Positions 54,075-64,000 of a stretch of DNA of 64,000 nucleotides are shown one piece after another. The position numbers and the translations under genes are program-made. The notes beneath the pieces are model-generated. The model made no database searches and was not told the origin of the DNA. It worked only from the letters and a program-made list of their open reading frames with translations. Source of the DNA: Euleptes europaea (lineage: Eukaryota > Chordata > Lepidosauria > Squamata > Sphaerodactylidae). The first letter of the stretch is position 1. Every line of letters begins with the position of its first letter. The stretch spans positions 59,684,659 through 59,748,658 of the forward strand of contig NC_079318.1 of the NCBI RefSeq assembly GCF_029931775.1. The letters are read 5' to 3'.

Positions 54075-54890
54075 AGTAGATTCCTCCTTCCTCCTGTTCC
54101 TCCTTTGTAAAAAAAGCCCCTGAAACAATGCCCGTGGGTTATTCCCCCCCCCCATTAGCATTGTACAATGTGGGCCATCCCCCCCAGATCTTCAGCCCAG
54201 AGTTACCTGTCACCAAGGTCCCCTTTTTCAATTTTGCCACTCCCAGACTCTCCACGCACCACCCCCATCCATTGGGAATTCAGCAATCTGGAGAAAGCCT
54301 CCTGTCCAATAGGGAAGACTTAAAGGAAATCGAGTTTATGCTGTGCTTTTAACACTCTGCTGCATAGATCTTCTGTATCTACTGGCATGTGGGAAGTGGT
54401 TTTCTCGGCTTACTCTTTTTATGAAAGGAGGCTGATCCCTGAATAGCTCACCTGATTCTTTGCCTAAGGAAGGTCCCCTCCTTCCTATTAGTAGGATAAA
54501 GGAGTCGGAGCTTCCTGTTGAGAGAACCAGGAGGGATAATCCTTGAGAAACTGATAGGTTTCTGTCAACTTGCCCTGGTTGAATGTCTGATTTATTATTC
54601 CATGAAGCCTCATATTTATTTATTACTAAAATCTTGACATCCTGCCTTTCTCTCCATTCATGAAGGCTCAAAGCAGCCTACAAAGCAGCATTTGCCAAAA
54701 TAGGCATAGCTCAGAAACCATAAAAAAACTGAATAAAACACAAAACCCAACAGCCCAATCTTCTCAAAAAATCCCCATTAAAGGCCCTGCTTTGCAGAGC
54801 CACTAAAAACACTCCAAAGTGGGCATGCTCCTGACCTCTTTTGGGAGACAGCTCCATGGGAACAACTGAAAAATTATTTAATTTACTAGT
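54075..54890. other. Intron sequence, no feature seen
   Basis: Unrecognised sequence with a small decayed SINE-like patch at 54610-54690. Confidence 0.45.
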
Positions 54891-55110
54891 TTTATACACC
54901 ACCTTTTCCCCCTATGGGGACCCAAAGCAGCTTACATCCTCCTCCTCTCCTCTATTTTAACCTCACAACAATCTTGTAAGGTAGGTTAGGCTAAGAGTGT
55001 GAGACTAGCTCAAGTTTACCCAGCAAGCTTTCATGGCAGAGTGGGGATTTGAACCTGGGTCTCCCAGATATTAGTCTGACGTTCTAATCATTACACCACA
55101 CCAGCTCTCT
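54891..55110 (-). repeat. tRNA-derived SINE (second subfamily)
   Basis: TTTGAACCTGGGTCTCCCAG (B-box complement) and CATTACACCACACCAGCTCT (A-box complement); left end CCCTATGGGGACCCAAAGCA. Confidence 0.7.
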
Positions 55111-55354
55111 AGGAAAATGCTTGTGATTGAGCTGCAATATATATATGTGCCAGGTCATGAAAGGCTTTAAAGGTAAGAACCAGCATCTTTAATGGAAACA
55201 GAAAGCATATAGGGTAGTATTCTTCAACAGATTGGGACCCTCAGGTGGGTCAGGCACCCAATAGAGTTACCATAATTTCCCCTGCTTTTTTGGATGGATC
55301 TGTGGCTAATGCACAAGGGTATGAGTGCAAGATTACCACACCTCCTGCCTCTCT

Positions 55355-55565
55355 TTGCTTCATCTCTACGCTGCCTTTTTCCTCAACGCAGAACCAGAGT
55401 GTTTTACATCGTTATTCTCTCCTCCGTTTTATTTGCACAATGACCCTGTGAGGAAGGTTACGCTGAGAGAGAGTGACATGCCCAAGGCCACCTAGCAAGT
55501 TTCCGAGGCAGAGTGGCGATTAAACCTGGATCTTCCAGATCCTAGTCTGACAGTCTAACCATGAT
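55355..55565 (-). repeat. tRNA-derived SINE (second subfamily), diverged
   Basis: CAATGACCCTGTGAGGAAGG, GGCAGAGTGGCGATTAAACC and CCTAGTCTGACAGTCTAACC keep the family order. Confidence 0.6.
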
Positions 55566-55774
55566 GGGGAGACAAGTTCATTCAGCAGCAAAGAGGCTGC
55601 TCCATGGCTTTAACTCTTAGCCTGCTCTTCACTATGTTTCACCTCCTGGTACTCAGCTTGTGTTTTGTGTCCCCAACCCTCTTGGCCTGCTGCTCACCAT
55701 CCCAGACTTGACTCCGGTGAGATCATAACTCTGGCTCCCACTCTTCCTGTCACATGTCTGTAATACCCCATACT

Positions 55775-56080
55775 AGAGAGCCAGCATGTAGTGGTTAAGG
55801 GCGGTGGTTTGGAGTGCTGGACTGATCTGGAGAACCGGCTTTGATTCCCTACTCCTCCACATGAGTGACAGACGCTAATCTGGCAAACTGGATTAGTTTC
55901 CCCACTCCTACGTGTGAAGCTGGCTGGGTGACCTTGGGCTAGTCACAGCTCTCTAGAGCTCTCTCAGCTCCACCTACCTCACAGGGTGTCTGTTGGGTGG
56001 AGGGGAAGGGAAGGTGATTGTAAGCTGGTTTGATTCTTCCTTAAGTGGTAAGAGAAAGTCAGAATATCCTCCTTCTTCTC
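55775..56080 (+). repeat. tRNA-derived squamate SINE, near full length
   Basis: AGAGCCAGCATGTAGTGGTT head, TTGATTCCCTACTCCTCCAC, GTGACCTTGGGCTAGTCACA and the end GTGGTAAGAGAAAGTC with CTTCTTCTCC tail. A small local duplication GCTCTCTAGAGCTCTCT lies at about 55950. Confidence 0.82.
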
Positions 56081-56837
56081 CTACTATGACTACTCCTAGC
56101 AGCTTAATGGGATCTATGTTGCTCTCTAAAGGGAGGGGATTCCTGGGTCTGGAAAGGTTAAAGATCACTGATAGAGGAAACAAATGAATCCATTTTAAAA
56201 CAGGGGTGGGGTGGTCACACCTACATGCCCTAGTCAACAGATGAGCAGCTGTATTTTGTACCTACTGAAAGTTCCAGATTGTCTTCAAGGTCAGCCCCAT
56301 GTAAAACACATTCTATCCTTAAAATTACCGAAGCATGGCCCAGTCAGCTGAACTTCTGAACTGCATGCAGTTGGAAAAATAGACATATAGAACTGATTTT
56401 TCTGACATGGAAGGATCTGATAAGACTACTAAGCTTTTTACAAAGGCCATCAAAGCGAACACCGCTTAATCCAGACTGGGTAGCACAATTTCCTACAAAA
56501 CATCAGCCTTCCTTTGTATCTTACATCTGTTATCTATCTCTGTGTTTCACTGAATCCAGCTGTGCATTCATACATACCCTTTTGGATACCAGAGATATGC
56601 CTTCAGAAGTTTCCTGGCATCACATGGCAAAATTTTAGGATTTATCAGTGACTGTTCCAGGCTAGACAATACTTTCCCTATATGCATGTGTGAGTTAGTC
56701 AGATCCCTACCCCTTTTCTCAAATCTGCTTGACCCAGCAAATCTCTCAAAGCTAAAGTAGCAAACTATAATAGGTTATTTCTACTCACGCATAGCCAGAT
56801 GTTGAGGAACAACTATAAGGGTAACTAAGAAGTAAAA

Positions 56838-57070
56838 AAGTAAAGGTAAAGGTCCCCTGTGCAAGCACCCGGTCATTCCTGACCCATGGGGTGACGTCAC
56901 ATCCCGACGTTTACTAGGCAGACTTTGTTTACTGGGTGGTTTGCGAGTGCCTTCCCCAGTCATCTTCCATTTACCCATAGCAAGCTGGGAGCTCATTTAA
57001 CCGACCTCGGAAGGACAGAAGGCTGAGTCAACCTTGAGCAGGCTACCTAAAACCGACTTCCGTTGGGATA
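56838..57070 (-). repeat. Sauria-type SINE, near full length
   Basis: Starts with the reversed tail TAAAGGTAAAGGTCCCCTGT, then GGGGTGACGTCACATCCCGA and GGCTGAGTCAACCTTGAGC; it stops near CGACTTCCGTTGGGATAACA, so the tRNA-like head is cut off. Confidence 0.82.
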
Positions 57071-58997
57071 ACAGTTTCTTGCTAACTAAACTCTCACATG
57101 ATCTTCCAAAGATCTCCCTGCCTTGTTCAATGGATCAGCCTTATTCTCTCACAGCAGGTGTCTGGGCTTGGCAAAGAGGACAAAAGTTGGTTTCCTTCTG
57201 AACCATATTTCTAGGGATCTCTCAGGCTGGGAGTTCCTCGCTGGACCAATCAGAAGGTGGGGTTTCTGTTCAAAACTCCCATCAAAGGAGGCTTTGACCA
57301 ATTAACTTTTTCCTTAGAGCTCCAGAGTGTTTTGTGTCCAGCCCCCAAATAGTGTGGTGTGCAAAACATAGTATGGGGTACAAAGGGGAAGGACTAACTA
57401 TTATACCAGGGAAATCCTCTATTGACCCCCACCCCCGGTTGTAGATTGTTGACATGCCATTGTGATAGCTCCATTTTAAAAACAACACCAAGGAGCAGGG
57501 AGTGTTTTCATTCAGAGCTGTTACCTAGAAGAAGAAATTTTCTAATAATTGTGATTTTTTTAAAAAAATATTATAATAATTGTGAATTTCAAAGAATCAG
57601 TAATGACCTTGTGGGGTCCTTTTGTCTTTTCTGGGTTTTCTCACCTCTTATTGTTACCTGAATTACAATGTTATGTACAAAGGAAATTTTCCTCCCGCTG
57701 AATGTACATGGTATGTACCTTCTAGTGAGAGGTACCAGGAGCTTGTGATAACTAATCAGAAGCACACAGAATTCACGGTGTGATGATTTATAAGAGTCGC
57801 ATGTGGACTTTGTACTATTTCTTCCCACAAGGCTTGATCCTGCCCAAGTTAAGCATTGTGCTGCCTGATCTGATGGATTTTTGCTCAGAAGAGTTCATGG
57901 ACTTCAGTTTGGACAGCCCAAGCAAGCATGTTTAAAACGCCAGCCACAAGATTCCACTGATTTTAAATGGGAGAGGTTTTAATCAATGGGACTTTAATGT
58001 ACTTTAAATTGTTCCTGCGCTTAGCATGGGTACAGGGAAGAGAATGAAAATTATCAAGTTCACTTAACAGAGGGTAGTGATTTCTTAGCTCACATTTAAC
58101 ACCCTGCTACATCTTCTAAGTGGCCAAAGAATGTGTTTCTCTCTTTTATGACCACCTTTTATTCTGACAGGGCCCCTGCACCTTTAACAGCCACCTAATA
58201 AGTAGAAAATGAAAAAAAGCTTTTTCTGATTTGCTAATGAAGTGATCTGGAACAATTTTTCCTGTTGAACTTCTGCTTGTCGGGCGCTGTTGGAGCACTG
58301 CTGGTACATCTGACTGTCCTATTTTCTTTGCAGATTTATCTAGTATATAAGGTGCTTCGGCCTCTGTGTATATTAGATTCCCGTTGTCTAGGCCATGTGA
58401 ATGATCCAAGCAGTTTTGCTGCCCCCAAATCAGTTTGAAAAGGCTTTATAATGATGTCATCCTTACTGGAACAGCTGGAGCTTCAAACTCCAGACGTGTA
58501 TTTTGGCCCTAAAAGGAGCTGCAGGGAAAATGAATTGAGGCCGCAGCACTGAGGAAGCCCATGCGCTCAGGCTATGTAAACCCAAGGAACATGAACATCC
58601 AGTGTCCCAACTAGTTTGACCCGTAGGGAGGTTGCTGCTTGTACTATTTTACAGACTGGAAAACTGAGGTTAAGGTTAAGAAGTCTACTTCTTTGTTACA
58701 TTTTTCAGAGTTCCTCTGAGGAAATCAGGGTGGCGTTCATGGGTAACCCCTGCTCTACTGAGTCTCCCCCTCATCAAGAATCGATTTGTGTCTGAATCGT
58801 ATGTGATATTAGTGCAGATCTCCTGTTCTGGTTAACTACTGGATCACATTGGCTAGCCATGTATTCACAAAAGCCGTATCAGCTCTCTAGCCTGCCTTGA
58901 AACTGTTGATATTGTAACTAGTCTTCTCCAAGAAAATAAATTGCCTCATGATTCTTGTGTTTGCATTACACATGAAACCCTATATCAGAACCGGCTG
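57071..58997. other. Intron sequence, no feature seen
   Basis: No recognisable repeat or exon. Confidence 0.45.
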
Positions 58998-59290
58998 TGT
59001 GTGTATTAAGTGCATCAAGTTGCTTCTGACCTCCAAAACGTCCCACCCCATCATTAACAGTCTTGCTCAGGTCTGGCAAACTAAAGGCCATGGCTTCTTT
59101 AACTGAGTCAACCCATCTCATGTTGGGTCTTTTTCTTTTCCTGCTGCCTTCAACTTTTCCTAGAGTTATTGCATTATTTCCAGCGACCCTTGTCTTCTCA
59201 TAATGTGACCAAAGTACAATAGCCTCAGTTTAGTCATCTTAGCTTCTAAGGAGAGTTCAGGCTTTTTGATCTAGACAGACCTGGCTAGAT
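58998..59290 (+). repeat. Dispersed repeat, 'AAGTTGCTTCTGAC' family, longest copy
   Basis: TGCATCAAGTTGCTTCTGAC, CATCTCATGTTGGGTCTTTT, CTTGTCTTCTCATAATGTGA and CAATAGCCTCAGTTTAGTCA. I know this as a frequent squamate repeat but cannot state its class with confidence. Confidence 0.6.
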
Positions 59291-59419
59291 GCCACAATTT
59301 GTTGCTGAGGAAATCAACTGTCTCTTGATTCAGGGACATGCCCTGTTTAGCAGTTTCAGAACTGTTTAACTGAGGATTCATGGGAACTGTGCTACTATAC
59401 AGTGGCTATAGGTCTCTTA

Positions 59420-59721
59420 GGAGCCCCGTGGCGCAGAGTGTTAAGCTGCAGTACTGCAGTCAAAAGCTCTGCTCATGACCTGAGTTCGATCCCAACGGAA
59501 GTTGGTTTCAGGTAGTCGGCTCAAGGTTGACTCAGCCTTCCATCCTTCCGAGGTCGGTGAAATGAGTACCCAGCTTGCTGGGGGTAAAGGGAAGATGACT
59601 GGGGAAGGCAATGGCAAACCACCCCGCAAACAAAGTCTGCCTTGGAAACGTCGGGATGTGACGTCACCCCATGGGTCAGGAATGACCCGGTGCTTGCACA
59701 GGGGACCTTTACCTTTACCTT
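59420..59721 (+). repeat. Sauria-type SINE, full length with target duplication
   Basis: GGAGCCCCGTGGCGCAGAGT (A box), GAGTTCGATCC (B box), body as at 16725, tail GGGGACCTTTACCTTTACCT. A perfect 13-bp duplication TATAGGTCTCTTA flanks it (59407-59419 and 59722-59734), so it is a recent insertion. Confidence 0.93.
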
Positions 59722-59800
59722 TATAGGTCTCTTACCAAAGAATTTTCAGCACCCTCACAAAAACAACAATTATCTGTGCTCTTGGATGGTAGGGGGTAGG

Positions 59801-60415
59801 GGGTTGCCAACTCTGGGTTAAGAAATTCCTGCAGATTTGAATGTTTGAACTGGTGGAAATGGTAAAACTTACAGCTACTTTAAACCAAAAAGACAATGTA
59901 CGATTTATGGGGGAATGGGAGGCTTGGATGAAATACTGTGAATATGAATTAGGACTGGGGAAAATGGAAGAGTACCTTTTATTCTGATCTAGATGACATT
60001 ATTAACACAAAGAAGTGTAATTAATTATATTAACAGATTATTGTAAATGAAACTTAACTAAGATATAAGAATAATTAAGATCAGATCATATCACGATGGG
60101 ATAGAATACTTTATTAAGAGGCGGACGGAGGTGATGGGGAAGTCAAAAAAGTTTCCTTTATTTTTTATTTTTATTAAGTACTTACAACAACATTAGTTAT
60201 GATTTAAATTTTCATATTACTTTCATTGTTGTTTGTTAATATGGAAAATTTATATTATAAAAACCAATAAAAATTTCAAAAAAAAAAAAAGAAATTCCTG
60301 CAGATTTGGGAGTAGAGACTAGGGAGAGTGGGATTTGAGGAAAGAAGACTGTAGTGTAGAGATGAATTGTAATTTTGGGACATCTCTAGACCCTATCTGG
60401 AGGTTGGCAACCCTA
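59801..60415. mobile_element. hAT-type element (TAGGGTTGCC family) interrupted by an L1
   Basis: GGGTTGCCAACTCTGGGTT at the left and GGAGGTTGGCAACCCTA at the right. The intervening bases are the L1 fragment at 59840-60289. Confidence 0.8.
59840..60289 (+). mobile_element. L1 3'-end insertion, 450 bp
   Basis: A severely 5'-truncated L1 with a poly-A tail, flanked by a perfect 19-bp duplication AGAAATTCCTGCAGATTTG (59821-59839 and 60290-60308). It encodes only the last 48 residues of ORF2 (MFELVEMVKLTATLN ... GEWEAWMKYCEYELG ... MEEYLLF), clearly the same family as the full-length L1 at 6840-12896 but not the same sequence. 3' UTR ends AAAACCAATAAAAATTTC. Confidence 0.93.
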
Positions 60416-62146
60416 AGGGGGGCAACAGTTGTGTAACCATGACAGTTAAACTCATTTCTGTCTTATTGAAATTTCTAGAGTAGATTGGTTAGTTCAAGAA
60501 GTGTGCACCTTTTAAAATTTAGACTTTCCTTGTCTGCTTTAGACAGTTTGTCTCTGCAGGGAGGAGATTAGACAACTGAGATATTTCATGTTCTTGCATC
60601 TTATTAAGTGTTCTCTGCTGAGTAGGATTGAGAAATGAAAGGGGTGGTGGTGAAGGGAGAGATTCTGTGGTCTCTCCTCCAATTTTTGGAAATCTTGTAC
60701 AACTATGTTTGTCTTGGTTGCTTCTTAGGCATGATATAATTTAGACCTGAAACAGAACTTTTAAAGCAAAAAAAAAAAAAAAAAAAAAAGGTCTGGAGAA
60801 GATCATAAGGAGTGGAGCAGATTACTCACCAACGTTTCCTGTTTAATCTCTGCCTCACAGCATAGCCGAGGATCTGTTTGATTTCTCTGGAGGGGTTGCA
60901 CTGCCAATTGTAACTTGGCCAGTGGGCCCCACCCAAGAGCATGTGTGCATTTATGCATGCACACACTCACACATAGGCATAAACGGGAAGGAGTCTAATG
61001 GGGCATTAAAGTCTAGCTGGTTTACTGAGTGGTACACAGTTTCATGGACTTGAGCCCTCTTCTTGGATGCATGAAATATATTGTCAGGTGACAGAAATAT
61101 TGGCAAGGAAAAAATAATTGTAAACAATGCAAGGAATTGATGGGAAAGTGGTATATAAATGTTTAAATCAGTAATGTGCTGTGATTCCTTGGTGTGGGAA
61201 GTGGTACATCCAAAGCATAAACTTCTTACTTCAGCTGCTTGTGGAATGACCTTGGGTACTAAGGATTCCCTGGCACTGGTTTTCTTTTGCACAATATAGG
61301 TTCTTTGTGAAAAGTGTCCCCTGTTTTTAAGCTTAGGTTATTGTGGTGTGTTGACATATTGTCCCCAGTGACTTGGTGTGGATGGGTGATGAATTATAAA
61401 TAGCCAGTGCGTATTTATTCTTTATTCCCTTGTCACTGGTTTCCTTTCACTGCGAAGAGGACACTGTGCTTAGAGTAACTCATCAACAATTTTTAGCTAT
61501 CTCATTGGTTTCCAAATAGCATTCTGAGGAGCTGTTCAGGTTCCTTGAAGCCTTTGAGGGGATCTTCAGTGAGGAAAGACTGCTCTGAAAGAAATCTTTG
61601 CCTGATACTTTTTTTAACAGTATGCTGCCCCAGGGAAGAGGTACCTGTATTCTACGGCGTACTCTTGGTTTGTTTAGAGAAATTATGAGCCCAAAAAGCT
61701 TTATAAAGGAATTTGGTTTTTAAAGGGGACTAGATAAACTCAGGGAGGGTAGGTTAGCCATGATGACTAAATAAAGCCTCCATGATTAGATGCAGTACAC
61801 TGCATTGAGATGGCTTCCAGGTGTATTTGTGTGGGCCATTGTTTGAGACTGGATGCTGGAGTAGATGGATTGTTGGATTGATCCAACAGAGATTCTCTTA
61901 TGTTCTTAAACAAGTATCAGTGCCTTGTATGTGTTGAGTGTGCTCCATCATTTGCAATAGTAACAGGGTTCTGTAGCAACCATCCAGAAGTTCATGTGAT
62001 GATGAAAGGATTCAACGTAGAAAGTTTGAAAACAAACCACTCTGCCCAGTGTTACAACACAGTATTGGCTCAGCAGCACAAGCAGTGGGGATTGCTTTTA
62101 AAGCCTTGTATCATGGCTGAATGAAACAGAACTGAGGAATAACAGT
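60416..62146. other. Intron sequence, mostly unrecognised
   Basis: An A run of about 25 lies at 60766-60789. A retroposon 3' end is at about 61815-61912 (GATCCAACAGAGATTCTCTT). Nothing else. Confidence 0.45.
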
Positions 62147-62181
62147 GTGTGTGTATGTATGTATGTATGTATGTATGTATG

Positions 62182-62211
<30 letters not shown>
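62147..62211. repeat. (GTAT)n microsatellite
   Basis: About 14 units of the tetranucleotide GTAT after a short GT run. Open frames through it are meaningless poly-tetrapeptides. Confidence 0.95.
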
Positions 62212-62212
<1 letters not shown>

Positions 62213-62291
62213 CTATACCCTGCTTTTCTCCCCAATGGGGATCCAAAGCAGCTAACATTTTCCTCCCCTGCTCTATTTTATCCTCACAAAA
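62212..62291 (-). repeat. SINE fragment next to the microsatellite
   Basis: CTTTTCTCCCCAATGGGGAT and ATTTTATCCTCACAA match the 3' part of the second SINE subfamily; the microsatellite probably grew from its tail. Confidence 0.6.
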
Positions 62292-64000
62292 ACCACACAT
62301 TAAGCACAATCCTGAAGGGGGGGGTAGTTAGGGAGCACCTGGAGACAGCATAACCATGCTTCTTCCTGAGTGGCTTGCAGCAGCACAGAGGGAATTAAAA
62401 ATCAATTCCCCCAATCCCCGTGAAACTCCTCCTTTGGGTTTCATGGGGTTACACCACGGGTTTTGCAGCCAGTTCACGTCTGCAAAAGGGGGTGTTCCTG
62501 GAGTGAAAGGGCTTAGGAAGCTAACTAAAGTCAGCCTCGCCCCCAGAAATGCCCCAGGAACACCCCCTTTGGTGCTGGCGTGAACCCTTGTGCCAGGGAA
62601 ACATTGCCAGGGAGGCAGCATTGACGCCCAAGCCTCATGCTGCCGTGCTGCTCCCCAGAGCTGGTGTAAGTTGCATTAGTGCCCACTTAGTTGGTGCAAG
62701 GGGTCATGCCAGCTCCCCCTTGAGGATTGCTCTGTGTGAGGCAGATTAAGTTGAGAATGTCTGGCCCAGGGTCACCACATAAATATCTATGGCAGAAGGA
62801 ATATATGTGTCAGAGGAATTGCCTCCTTGCAAATCACAAGAAGGAAAATTAGTACACACAACACTTTCCCCTTCAGAACCTTTGCCAGATTTTATAGCCT
62901 GTTCAGCTTTTGTTTGTGGCTAACATTACCAAATACTTGGAGAGAGAAAAACATCCTGTCCCTTTAATAGAGGCTTAATGGGATTTTTTTTTAAAAAGTT
63001 TATATTATTTACCTCCATGCCACTGAAAAATGTCAACTCTGTTTATACACTTTAAACCTCTATTAACAGGGGCGTTTTCCCCCAGGCCACTGGCAACCCT
63101 GGCTTTTTATGCATGGCTGTTTTCCTGGCGGTCACCCCCTCCCCGACTAATTTGTTGGCCCTCTTGATCAGGCAAACCAGGGTATTATTCCATGTTGCCA
63201 TTACCGCATGCCCTTTCATACTTTAATATCTTAGTCATCAGAGATGTAATCAAGTCTTTTGTCCCTGGCGAAGTCCATTGTTTTTGCCAGTTGGCTCATG
63301 CAGCGTTAGGACTAATTTTTCCTTTCAGTAGTAGCCTTTTTGCCATTCAAATGTGTGTGTATTTTTCCTGGATCCAAGACATCCACCCCTTACATCTGTA
63401 AGGCTCTTTTTTCCCCAAGAGACGCTGGTTGTCTCTCTGTCGCTCAGCGCAGCTATAACTGGGATGTCACCATTCATCTGGATAGGTAAATTTCACCCTC
63501 AGCCCCTCCTATCCTTGGGTCCAACCCCTCCTCTCTTTTAATTTTTAGGCTCTTGAGGTTATCGGGTGAGTGATTTTATTGCTGTATTTGTGTGTGCTTA
63601 AAACTATTTTAAACAAAATCACTTAAAATTATAACGCTTCCTTATTAAGGGTATTTCCGCTGGTGTGCTCATCTCTGTAAAAATTGGTATAAAGATCTCA
63701 TACCCCTCCCTCTCACTAAGCTAGTCTCCGAAAGTTAACTGCCCCATCTAAAAACGGAGATGGTTTGGAAGGGGTAACAACTTCGGGGCATTGTTTTGAT
63801 TACACATACATTTTCCAGCCGTCAGAGGTAGCCTCTCTCTCGCTATGGGTTTCTGCATGTTTTGCCTGCATTTTCTGGATGCAGTTTTAGCCATGCATAA
63901 AAGGCCCCCGTCTGTGGTTTAGCAGAGGGAATTTTTCTTTCTTCTTACACCAACCCACATTACAGCAACTATCCAGACATTTGCCAACAAATTTAAGTTT
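62292..64000. other. Intron sequence, no exon seen
   Basis: No TTC7A exon is recognisable. Possible inverted ends at 63101-63123 and 63889-63911 are listed under findings. Confidence 0.45.

Larger units (their letters stand above)
52060..64000 (+). other. TTC7A intron 1 (extends past the window)
   Basis: No sequence to the right edge encodes the next part of TTC7A (human FGKLLLAEALLEQ region), so the first intron is longer than 11.9 kb. It holds only repeats and unrecognised sequence. Confidence 0.75.

Noticed and set aside
62070-62331. Frames with repeated THIHTYIH or VCMYVCMY
   Set aside because: Pure translation of the (GTAT)n microsatellite.

Overview
The window looks like nuclear DNA of a squamate reptile, most likely a lizard. 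The evidence is the repeat content: Sauria-type SINEs with ACCTTT tails, 5S-rRNA-headed SINEs, CR1 and L1 LINEs, many copies of one short hAT-type element and Penelope-like inverted-arm repeats. Two host genes that are neighbours on human chromosome 2p21, MCFD2 and TTC7A, sit here head to head. The species cannot be named from the sequence.

Layout. 1-13 kb is a repeat-dense region with no host gene. It holds a 5'-truncated L1 (591-2825), a Penelope-type inverted-arm insertion, a CR1 3' half (3586-4876), several SINEs, a tRNA-Thr(UGU) pseudogene and a full-length L1 (6840-12896, minus strand) with both ORFs open and a perfect 20-bp target duplication. 13-33 kb is intergenic, with scattered SINEs, hAT-type elements with 8-bp duplications and one old decayed LINE (about 22.1-24.0 kb). 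33-43 kb is MCFD2 on the minus strand. Its three coding exons (34914-35045, 36056-36215, 37878-38029) encode a 147-residue, two-EF-hand secretory-pathway protein, and a CpG-rich promoter lies at about 42.5-43.1 kb. 43-51.5 kb separates the two promoters and is filled with repeats. A CpG island at about 51.6-52.3 kb holds TTC7A exon 1 (plus strand, ATG at 51897, splice donor at 52060). All sequence from 52060 to the right edge is therefore TTC7A intron 1.

That intron contains the most unusual structure: a 1.34-kb insertion (52312-53647) flanked by a 12-bp duplication. It is a tandem array of about 15 monomers of 72 bp with a 361-bp higher-order repeat, closed by an inverted arm. Beside it lies a fold-back element split by a 5S-derived SINE.

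How the genes relate. MCFD2 is the Ca-binding partner of LMAN1 in ER-to-Golgi export of coagulation factors V and VIII. TTC7A is a scaffold of the plasma-membrane PI4KIIIalpha complex. They share a neighbourhood, not a pathway. Most other open frames here are chance frames or parts of repeats.
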